A DNA stretch of 64,000 bases, from positions 1-64,000 of the forward strand of contig JASANG010003041.1 of assembly GCA_030248215.1 (NCBI GenBank), read 5' to 3'. The translations under genes were made by a program, and so were the position numbers. The notes beneath the pieces are model-generated. The model was not told the DNA's origin. It did not search any database and worked only from the letters and a program-made list of their open reading frames with translations. Source of the DNA: Enoplolaimus lenunculus. Its lineage: Eukaryota > Nematoda > Enoplea > Enoplida > Thoracostomopsidae. Below are positions 24,228 through 33,643 of this stretch, in pieces (the stretch's first letter is position 1; each line of letters begins with the position of its first letter).

Positions 24228-24356
24228 GGCCAATGTTACCTGAAGGAGCGCAACAGTAGATTAAGCGTATTGCTAAGCCTAAGCCTACGCAAAAACTGTA
24301 ATCTAGAATCTAAACGTACTATTTATAGACCCACCAGAAACCTGGACGCCCCTTCC
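24228..24356 (+). mobile_element. TTAGGC-type MITE, GGGGCGT subfamily
   Basis: Left end GGCCAATGTTACCTGAAGG, then GCGCAACAGTAGATTAAGCG and CCTAAGCCTACGC; right side CCCACCAGAAACCTGG then ACGCCCCTTCC. It is the same subfamily, in the opposite orientation, as 36700-36912. The exact right end is uncertain. Confidence 0.6.
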
Positions 24357-24684
24357 AAAAAGGTATCAAAGTGCAAAAAACGGTTTAATCGGATACTTAG
24401 ACGCCTCAAATAAATTAATCCTGCTCAAAGCCTTCTATTTGATACAGGCAAAATTAATAACTATTAAAGAAGTCAAACTTAAACCACCCCGTAAACCCTG
24501 AACATAAATGGTCTACTTGCTGAGTAAATTCATGTATTCGGTTAGCTTAAACGATTTATTTAACTAACTATTCTCTCCTCCATACTGGAAAAATGTTGGT
24601 AACCAAAAATGAATAAAACTTCAATCCTTGGACTAATACCAGTTTTACTTCTTAAATTAGAACATCAGAGGTGAGCCTATTTTA

Positions 24685-25568
24685 TGGGTCATCCACGTTA
24701 AAATGCACGCACATTTGTAAAAAATGTCCCTTCCTGTTGGGTGCCCCTGTTGTTCCTACCCACTCTCTTTATACATGTCTGAGATGTCAATATATCATTG
24801 TCTGAAGTTTTAGACAATGAATATGCTCTAGGCATAAATATTTACTTGTCTTGACATCATTATCAGGAGCTGTTATTGTCCATAGTGCCTCGGAAGGGAC
24901 TCAATTTTTCGTGTTGAATGATGCGTGTGAATATGTGTGCACAGCGTTTGTTTTTATATGAGAGCGCGTGCACTACCGTAATGTCCTGACATCCTACGGA
25001 CAACATGTATTTATCCAGAGTCCCTTCCGACAGTGTCTAAACAATTATGGGTCATCCACGTTATAATGCGCACGCTAATGTAAAAATTTGTCCAACCACT
25101 CGGTAGGGTCTGTGTACAAATCGAAGCTGCAACTAGCGTATAGGTACAATTCTGTGCGGTAGGTAGACACTATTAATTGTCCCGACACTGTCCGAAGGGA
25201 GTCGGGACAAAAGGTAAAAAATCAAGTAAAATAAATAAGTGTATATATGTGTTTGTGTTGTTGTTATGTATGTTTGCGATGCTATATGAACACAGTGCAA
25301 TATGTCTTTACGTCCTCGTTAGGGACTACCGCACTTTATAGAGGATCCGTAATGGAGTGTATTAAAAAGACGTCGGGCCTTACTCAGACCCGGACATTTT
25401 TTTGCAGTAGCGCGCGCGGTATAACGCGGATGTTCCATTAACACTATCTAAGTACAGCTATGAAACAGTACCTTTCCTCCAGCTAGGATGTGTATTTTGA
25501 TGCTGTTCCAAATGGGGTGGGTGGAATATTTATTACATCGGCGCGTGAATTTTAACGTAGATGACCCA
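24685..25568. mobile_element. Harbinger-like MITE compound with TTA target duplication
   Basis: TTA (24682-24684) plus TGGGTCATCCACGTTAAAA at the left; the reverse complement of the right end is TGGGTCATCTACGTTAAAA, followed by TTA (25569-25571). A third, internal terminus TTA-TGGGTCATCCACGTTATA begins at 25048, so a complete 521-bp element (25048-25568) sits beside a truncated left copy. A motif GACACTGTCSGAAGGGASTC recurs at about 24888, 25018 and 25178, once as a hairpin. A 3-bp TTA duplication is characteristic of PIF/Harbinger elements. No transposase. Confidence 0.75.
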
Positions 25569-26031
25569 TTATGTCGAACTCTAAAACACCAATTTAAATT
25601 TCGAATTTCATTTTAAGCTACCTTATCCGTAAAAATCGGATGCTTTAATTTTGTAGTAGACCCAATAAATTTTAATCTCTAAATCTTTTGAAAACGCTTG
25701 ACAACCGAGACCGGCGTTCAAACTTAAACAGGTAATTACATTTTTTCGGTAATGTAGGATCAAAAGTAGGTTTTCGACAATAACGCTCTGAAATAAACTG
25801 TAGAGGATTATCAGCGTCATGATTACCCCCCCCCCATCATCCAAATGGAGCCCACAATATTAGGGGGGTTTCTAATACGTTGACTGTCATAAACATTATG
25901 AGAGTTTTTTGTGTTAATTAAACTAATAAAGCAATACTCTTGTCAATGTTTTAAATCAATCGAATCTTGTAACAATCCCAAATGTTACCAATACAGAGTT
26001 GTTTTAGTGGTAATGTCTTAACTACTTTTAG

Positions 26032-26110
26032 TTGCCGAAAAGTCCTGAAAGGCGTCCTATGCGGTGGACCGAGGAAAGTTTGCAGCAAGCACTTGCTGAA
26101 GTAGCGGCGG
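26032..26110 (+). CDS. Exon-like segment: psq/pipsqueak-type helix-turn-helix, first copy
   Basis: After the acceptor CTACTTTTAG the frame reads LPKSPERRP then RWTEESLQQALAEVAAG before GTCAGT. The signature (basic stretch, RxWTEExLxxALxxVxxG) is that of the psq DNA-binding helix-turn-helix, found in pipsqueak-like regulators and in pogo/CENP-B-type transposases. No partner exon was recognised on either side, so it may be an orphan exon, an exon of a gene with very distant neighbours, or a transposase remnant. The frame stays open past the putative donor (QFYLT). Confidence 0.45.
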
Positions 26111-26196
26111 GTCAGTTTTATTTAACATTTCAATTAACAATCCCAAATGTTACCAATACAGAGTTGTTTTAGTGGTAATGTCTTAACTACTTTTAG

Positions 26197-26275
26197 TTGC
26201 CGAAAAGTCCTGAAAGGCGTCCTATGCGGTGGACCGAGGAAAGTTTGCAGCAAGCACTTGCTGAAGTAGCGGCGG
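26197..26275 (+). CDS. Exon-like segment: psq-type helix-turn-helix, second copy
   Basis: Identical to 26032-26110, shifted by 165 bases, with the same acceptor and GT. Both exon borders are kept. The exon is 79 bases, not a multiple of three, so joining both copies would shift the frame; mutually exclusive use is the only frame-preserving arrangement if it is transcribed. Confidence 0.45.
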
Positions 26276-28783
26276 GTCAGTTTTATTTAACATTTCAATA
26301 AAACTTATTCACAATGTCAACTTCCAAATTAATTCGTGAAATTGTTTAATTACGCTAATATAATAACAAATTGTTTCATTACGCTTGTAAAATTACAGCT
26401 TGTTGAATGTTATGAGTAGTTGTTGATTATAACAATTGTATTTTACGCTGGTTTGAATGTTAAAAGCAGCTACAAATATTTAAAGTAAACAGAGGCAAAA
26501 ACCATCAAGGATTGTAAAATCTCTTTCCCAGAAATTTACCATTTTAAAAGAGACGGCCTTCAGGCCGTCTCAAACAATGATCTCACAGGAACTATGATTG
26601 TGAAAAAACCAAGGTCAAACAGCTTTAAACTATTAAGTTCAATATGCTGACTGAATTTTGAATACAGAATTTTTTCGTCAGCTCCAGCTACTTTAGTGAT
26701 GAACCAACGCAAAAATCTTCGAAAATTATTATACAAAATAGCATTTCGACCGGATACATATTTCATTTCGGATACGTATATATACGGATATTCTTCATAT
26801 CCGGGTATCCGGGTATCCGGTCCCCAACTATATCCAAAACACGAAAATTTCACATGTGCAAATTCTATATTTTTCTATTAATGCTTGAAATCCAAAACCT
26901 CTCAGTCTGGAAAACTTAGTAACGCAAGTGTTAAAATTTTAAGACAATTTTTTGTTGTTTGAACAGCGTTGTGCGTTGAACGTTTTTCGCTTTTCTGAGC
27001 TATTTAAAATGGCTGCATTGTTTCAGAACCGTCCAAAGTAGTTGGTAAAATGATCAAAGCTGAATCAACATTGGGTAAAATGTCAAAGCAAAAATTACTG
27101 TATTTAAGGGTACTTGGTAGCTCCGCTGTCGTATCCAGTGTGATTGATTTTGATTTTAAACACTTTGGTTTGATTTTAAATATTTAAATCGTTTTCTACT
27201 GCTCCGATCGTTTTACGTTTGTCCGGCATGCGTTTTATTACATTACCGCTGTTTCGTTGGTTGCTGCGGCTAAAGTTCAACCACGAGTCGATAATGACTC
27301 GTGGACATGAGTATGCAACTTTATGAATTTTGCGTGGCAGAAGTTTACTTTTTGGCACACTTGGGGTTCTCTCGCAATGTAAGTCTCTTCCCTCCCCAAA
27401 TTGTCCTTGCATAGCTAAGAGATATCTCAGCCTGAGGCTGGAAATTAACCTAAAGACTAAGCCTACTAAATTACAACCTTGAGTAAAACGTTAGGCGTCT
27501 CTAAAAGTAAATTTTATTAAATACAACAGTTCTGAAAATCTTTTTGTAACATATAAATTCAAATTGTGTGTCTAGATCTGAGCCTAAACCTAACAATAAG
27601 CCGAAGCTTATACGCCTAAACCTAAACCTGATACTAAGTTAAAGCCTGAGCCTTAGCCTATTAAAAATATAACGTTGTCTTAAGTATACCTATAATTTAT
27701 CACAAACTCAAAAAATTAAGCATACGAACACTAAACTACGTTTCATACACAAGGTCCACCGCAGGACCGAGCTTATGACAGTATATCCAACAAGACGAAA
27801 GAAAAGAAATGTTTTCAATATCGTATATAAGTACTGGAAAAAAGGTACCACAGTCAAACAGCTCTAAATTTTCGAAAAAACCAAATTACTCATAAAAGCC
27901 GCCAAGAATTTATACTTCAATATTCTGACTAAGGTTTGAATACAAGATTTATTTTCGTCCGCTCCAGCTGCTTCAGTGATAAAACAATGCAAATTACTTA
28001 AAAACAATTTAAATCCGGCAGAGCGAGTAATCAGCAATATTTTACATTGATATTGAAGTCTAGGAATAATTTAGAAACAATGCGCTAAACTGTCTTCGTT
28101 CAAATTTATAGAATACAACTGAAGTTATTCTTAGTTAACGTGTATTTCACAACGACGTCGTTTCTGTTTCTTGTTGGACTACTGAGCCTAAAATGATTGG
28201 AATATCTTCTAAACATGAGACAATGTATACCTAAAAATACTTGATAATTTTTAAAATTTGTATTATTGAACCAAATTGTTAACGGTTTTCGTGACTAGAT
28301 TTGGTTTTAGGTGTACATTGTTTGTACATTTTAGAGTTATTTCACTTTTGTGTTTTCTAAATCATAGTTGCTTCCAAAAAAATTTTATAATTCAGTATGA
28401 TAATGAAAAATATTTTCATCACGTTGGATACTATCATAAAAGTCGGTCCTGCGGTAGTCCTTGTGTATAAAAAGTAGCTTAGTGTTCGAATATTTCCTTT
28501 TTTGAGATTGTGATGATCTATAGGCATACTTATTAAGACGGCGCCATACTTTTCATGACGTTCGGCGCCGTCTGTCATTGACAGCACTCTACCGAAAGTG
28601 CATGAATTTTTACATGACATCGCATAACAATTCATAAAGGAAGTTTTTTAACTTGCAGTTCCGCACGGTGTCGTACGTCGCCGCAGGACAAGTATAGCGC
28701 CAACCTTATCTGTTGATACAAAATTAAAATTTTTCTATTGCTTACAAAACTTATGTGCTAACTGTTAATAGCTTATAGTGGTT

Positions 28784-29025
28784 CCGTTTACACAATAAAC
28801 GGCTTCCTTCTTTTGATTCAAAAAGAGTTTTTCTTAACAGTGTTGGCTTTTATTTTTAATCAAAAGTAATTATAAAATTAATAGTAAATTACGTGCACTA
28901 AACCAGTCATCCAACGGAAAAAATAACGCAATTCAGCTCAGCGCGTCCCTTTGACACAGTAATATACATGAAAAAATTATAGGATTCTGAACGGTTGAAA
29001 ACACTTTTTGGTTCCGCAGTAGTCC
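28784..29025. mobile_element. ~240-bp insert specific to B copy 2
   Basis: Copy 1 reads AGTGGTTATAAGATAAC where copy 2 has AGTGGTT, about 240 extra bases, then ATAAGATAAC. The insert begins with the palindrome CCGTTTACACAATAAACGG. It is an inserted sequence of unknown family; a deletion from copy 1 is the alternative. Confidence 0.55.
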
Positions 29026-29328
29026 ATAAGATAACAAAAAGTGAACGTATATATTCAAGTCTTACAAAATTAAAATTTGATTGAAATCATCACGGGAGGT
29101 TTTGAGGAGCAAAATCGGCATTACGTTCCGATATATTAAGACTAGATCGGATAATGAAGATTTGGGCCAATGTTACTTTTAGCAATATAGCAACCAAAAC
29201 ATATTCCTAAGTTTAAGCCTGCTCAGCGTAATAAACTCAAGCCTAAAACAAAGCTTATGCATAAGCTCAAGCAAAAAATTAGACTACAATTTAAGCCTAC
29301 TCAGTTGCGGTCTATGTGAGAAAGCGGG

Positions 29329-29557
29329 CACTAGCGGATCCAGAGGGATCGGGTGGGTGTACGCCCTCCGTCAGAAAATTGTGTGGCAAAACGGTAACAT
29401 CCCTACCTTACAATTATTTACCCTCAGATATTTTTTGTAAAAGAATGATAAGGTCCCCCTAGCCTACAACTTCCCCCCCTGAGAAAATTACGGTGAAAAA
29501 TTGCGTTTCACAATATTTTCCAACTTGCCCCATCAGAGACTTCTGGATCCACCTCTG
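29329..29557. mobile_element. hAT-like MITE with GGATCC termini (B copy 2)
   Basis: 229 bases, flanked by AAAGCGGG (29321-29328) and AAAGTGGG (29558-29565), an 8-bp duplication with one change. 8-bp duplications and CAG-type ends fit the hAT superfamily. Confidence 0.8.
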
Positions 29558-30659
29558 AAAGTGGGGCACCACTTTCGGATATCCGAAATAGAAAATATTT
29601 TTGATATTCGGATAAATATACGGCAAGAATTGCCGGATATGAAAATTTCAAATCACTTAGTACAAATTCAGCAAATACACAATAGGATTGCTTAAATCTG
29701 AAATTCTGAGAGGTCATTACTGTCAACCGCACACATTATGTAAACGTCCGGTTGTCAATTTTCAATTTTCCACTGCCCTGTAGAATTTTGAGACAAAGGG
29801 AATTTGGGCTTTTAATTGCATTGAGTTTTAAATTTCCATTTACACCATCTATTTTTAAACTAAACTCAAATTACTGCTAGCTTAAAGATCTTTTATTAAT
29901 TCACTTCTTCCTTGTATATTTAGGTTCAATTAATAGGTCACCATGTATACTGAAACAATTACAGCAGTTCACAATTGATTTTGTGAAGTTTTAAAATATT
30001 GAGGAAAATTATGTACTGTTTTGAAAACTGTTTCAATTACCAATACTTATGTTAGATCTAATCAATTTTGACTTGGGTAAGATTTTCACTAGATGTAGTA
30101 TTAAAATGTGTGATAAATATTCCACAAAGCAGGCGCAAGATAAAGTGGATGATGCAAAGCTGAGCAAAAAAATTGTCTAAAGCTTTATAAGCTTGCTCTA
30201 TTGCAGTCCAGCAGAAAAACGTATAAAATATTTAATTAATTAGTACGAGAGCAACGTCTAAATCAACTAATATTTTTATTTTTATGGTTATTTGCGCGCT
30301 GTGCTTCCAAAATACAATTGGAAATGATGTATCACAAAGGACGGTTGCGGATTCATTGAAAACAAGTGAATTTTGAATATTTGTTTAGTGCGCTTTCAGC
30401 TTTCGACGTTCAGCTATAGGGCCGTATTCTCAAAAAGGTACAAGACATTTCTTTAACTGGTGATACGTGCTACACCCATTTTAGAGTACGGGCTCTAAAC
30501 TCAAAGTATCTACTTAGACAAAAAGGTACATATGGTATCTGTTGTGTTTAGAACGGGTACGGAACAGAATCTTGGGCTTTTTGCCAACCAGTCCCTCGAC
30601 CTAAATTGGTGGATCCACCGTTGGGTAGGTTATATGTAACGGCTAAATCTCTGCTTACT

Positions 30660-31097
30660 ATAGTGACCAGAATAAGAGAAATGTAATACGAAGAGGTCCC
30701 GTTTTGAGTCCCAATCAATAGTAGTCCGTATCTCTAATAAGAGTCCGCAAGCGGATAAAGTCCCTAAACCCTAACTATAGTCCATAAATGTCAATTGTCT
30801 TTAATTGTAGTGCATATATAACTCCAGGCCCAAATAAACTTGAGTTAGAAACTTTAATGCAAACTTATGTTTTGAAAATACATTCCTAAGTATAACCTTG
30901 CATTATCGCTCAACCTATTGTTACTAGATAAATAAACGTTTAATTCAACAAATAATTGGAGTAGCGGATATATATCAGTAACGAAAAGTGGCGGAACGTG
31001 GGTTAAAAATAGGTAACAGTCCGTAATCGAATAGCGGGCGGAGTACGTTCTGGAGACGCCAAATATATAGCAGTCTCCTCTTATTCGGATCACTACC
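30660..31097. mobile_element. MITE-like element with TAGTGAYCCGAATA inverted ends (B copy 2)
   Basis: Counterpart of 11161-11592, with TAGTGACCAGAATAAGAG at the left and CTCTTATTCGGATCACTA at the right. It was therefore present before repeat B duplicated. Confidence 0.65.
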
Positions 31098-31551
31098 GCA
31101 CGTGTTTGGCTTAAATGTTAGGCTACGTTCACGCATAGGCGTAGCTTTTAAATTTGCGGTTTAGGCCTTAACATTTAACGTCTGGGACTTGTTCTTGTTT
31201 TATAAATCGGATTGACGCTCAGTGTGGGAAAATCTAATATTTGGATCTGAATTGAATTTTATAGAACGGTCTGCCAGTTCGAGTATCATGGATGATTGCA
31301 TGATGGATTGTCTAATCTTCAAAGACACCGATTGCATGGCGCTTTGTATGGACTTTTAATGAACGTTAAATGATAACATTAGTTATCAAACGTTTTACTG
31401 TTTATGAATATCTATTTGAAATTTTTTAGGTTTACCGACAACCCTAGAAAATCGTGCTTGTTTACATTCTGCAAAAATCACAGCTGATATTTAAGATAAG
31501 CTTTCTACTATACACCTTTAATTGTCAATTATGTAATTTTTAAGCAGACAA

Positions 31552-31850
31552 GGCCATAGGGGTGAACAATAAGAGTAGGGCGATCACTAGGCCCCCCGGC
31601 CCGGAACCTTTTGAACAGACGCCTTTGTAACCCTTGTTCTTCTTGGCTTCAGCTTTGCGCTGCACCCATGATCTGTAGCACAATGATTCTCTATAGTCTT
31701 GTGCGTGCCTGCCGTTCGTGTGCACCCTGGGTAGGTGCATTTTACGGTTCCTTGGTTTGGATCAGAGATTTTTGATCCGTTGTTCCTTCTCTTCGTAGGC
31801 TCATTGGCTCGAACTACAGCGTTCATTGCGGTGTAATACTCTGGGTGACA
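31552..31850 (-). mobile_element. ~300-bp insert in B copy 2 encoding a C2H2 zinc finger remnant
   Basis: It replaces about 30 bases of copy 1. On the minus strand it is open across about 95 codons and includes CTYPGC, twelve residues, H, four residues, H: a well-formed C2H2 finger (C-x4-C-x12-H-x4-H), followed by a basic tail KPRRTRVTKA. The ATG at 31901 lies in repeat B, so the start is not original. N-terminal zinc fingers of this kind occur in non-LTR retrotransposons and in transposase genes; the family was not identified. Confidence 0.45.
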
Positions 31851-32007
31851 GAAAGCCACGCGCGTCGCTAGGATGCCACGAGATTTGAAAGTTTGCCACA
31901 TTTAATACAAAACTCGCTGTCAGTCTGTATTTTGTTATCAGCTGCGATATTATTTTCTGTCATATGATTTATTTTTTAGATTTAGTAAACACATGCTTGT
32001 GATTCTG

Positions 32008-32203
32008 GCCATGTATTAAAGATCAGGGGCGGAACGTTTTCCCGTGTGGGCAGCAAAAGAGTAAGGAAGCTTACCTTTTAGACTATTTTTTGCTTAGGCT
32101 TAGGTTTAGGCTTGGCTTAGGTATAAGCTCATTCTTATGCTTACTCTTTAGGCTTAGAAATATGCTTATACTAATGTTACTGCCCTGTTCTATACACTGG
32201 CTA
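32008..32203 (-). mobile_element. TTAGGC-type MITE (B copy 2)
   Basis: Counterpart of 12253-12448: GATCAGGGGCGGAACG at the left, TTAGGCTTAGGTTTAGGC core, and CTGCCCTGTTCTATACAC at the right. Shared by both B copies, so older than their duplication. Confidence 0.7.
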
Positions 32204-32585
32204 TTTTAGAATAGTCTTTGAAGCGAGTGGCAATACATTCGCCATCTGGTTCTTGTGTAGTTCACTCACACCCGTGCTAATTTGATAGACGTTAAAAGTT
32301 TCCTTTCCTTTCATACTATTTGACCGTTTCACGGAGAGTGGCTATTAAGCAATTGTTATTATGTTACCGAATTTATTATTAAATTCGCAGTTCAATATGC
32401 GAGATGAACGTTTTCTCGCCTGTTAAAGTCGATTAAACAGTTGTAACATCGCCGATAAAACCTCAAAGATATTAGACTGAATATTGCATTTCTGGTGTCA
32501 AAGCTACCTCATAAAAAAGCAAAACACTGTTGGAAAGACTAGAAAATTTGTTGTTGTTTCATAAATTATTCCTGCTAAATTCTGA

Positions 32586-33435
32586 TAAAACATAGACAGC
32601 ACCAGTGCAAACCCTCATTATTTATTACATAAGTCTGGCGTTGTCAAGAATAGGGCCTGACTACCGCGAAACCGTGCGACTGGGGGATTTCGAAACTTGC
32701 TAAGCTTGCAATCAGGCTTAAAATTATAGAGTTAGGGTTATGTCTTAAGTAAGCTTACTCTTAAGCTTAAGCTTACATTATGGGTTACGTTTAGGCTGAC
32801 CTGTGTAGTAAAGCAGGCACCTAATGTTAAAATAGAACCTAATCCGGCTAGATAAAACTAGGCTATTTTATCTATAGTTTTTAGAACAAAATTTACTAAT
32901 ATATTTTAGGCAGAAAGCAAAAATCCCTTATGCTGTTTAAAATATATATTTACTTTAACTAAATTCGCGATACGACTAAGCTGTTGCTTTGAAGTTGTGC
33001 CGCGGAAACTGTAGCTCCCTAAAACATCCACTTTCATCTAAAAGTAAACAAAAACAAGGAACAATGGACTAATATTCTGTTATCTTATAGATATTTCACA
33101 AAAAATTATTGCTCTACTCTATGTCTTCAGCGGCTGCTTAAAGCCCCATGTCGCATTACGTTTGATTGCAGTTTAAGATTAACTATCTTAAAACTTTCTT
33201 CCAAACTAATAGTTAAACCTTTCAAAGAATTGCCTTTTTAAAATTCACAGATCTGCTCTACCTAGGTACATCTTTACTTATTCGGAAATAATTTTTATTG
33301 CAAAAAAAGACTGTAATTCTTATATGACGTTTTCAGCTAAATAACAATTTCTTATCTGTCATTTAAGAGATATTGAATGGGTTGCAGAAACGTTATTTTT
33401 AATCTTTACTTAAGTTTTGTAGCTTTGACTTCAGT
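32586..33435. other. Stretch with no gene; TTAAGC-like remnant
   Basis: Sequence after B copy 2. A short TAAGCTTAAGCTTA-rich remnant at about 32740-32790 recalls the TTAGGC MITEs, but no termini were seen. Nothing else recognised. Confidence 0.4.
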
Positions 33436-33643
33436 GGCCATTGTAAAGAGCAGGAGCGGAACAGTATTATAAGCATATTACTAAAGGCTAAGCCTCAGCC
33501 TAAGCCTAAACCTAAGTGTAAGAATGAGCATATTCCTAAGCCTAAGCCTACGCCTAATCCAAGCAAAAAAATTGTCAAAAGCTTAAGCTTACTCTATTCT
33601 AGTCCCACAGAAAAACTCTCCGCCCCTGATGTTTACATCGGCC
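33436..33643 (+). mobile_element. TTAGGC-type MITE
   Basis: Left GGCCATTGTAAAGAGCAGG; right reverse complement GGCCGATGTAAACATCAGGG. Flanked by ACTTCAGT (33428-33435) and ACTTAAGT (33644-33651), 7 of 8 identical. Core CCTAAGCCTAAG and a CCCACAGAAAAAC segment as in 6463-6636. Confidence 0.85.

Larger units (their letters stand above)
25971..26300 (+). repeat. Perfect 165-bp tandem duplication carrying a psq-type exon
   Basis: 25971-26135 and 26136-26300 appear identical base for base. Each unit contains an AG acceptor, a 79-base exon-like segment and a GT. Perfect identity indicates either a very recent event or an assembly artefact. Confidence 0.9.
26359..32585 (+). repeat. Repeat B, copy 2 (about 6.2 kb direct repeat)
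   Basis: Second copy of 7109-12851 with collinear sub-elements (hAT-like MITE 29329-29557, TAGTGA element about 30660-31097, TTAGGC MITE about 32010-32200). Copy-specific segments are a ~240-bp insert (28784-29025), a ~300-bp zinc-finger-bearing insert (31552-31850), and ~75 bases near 29565 and ~45 near 26795 that copy 1 lacks. Copy 1 in turn has ~140 bases near 7650-7790 that copy 2 lacks. Confidence 0.85.

Noticed and set aside
24797-24819. ATTGTCT...AGACAAT hairpin as a terminator or microRNA precursor
   Set aside because: The stem is only about seven base pairs within a MITE; no further support.
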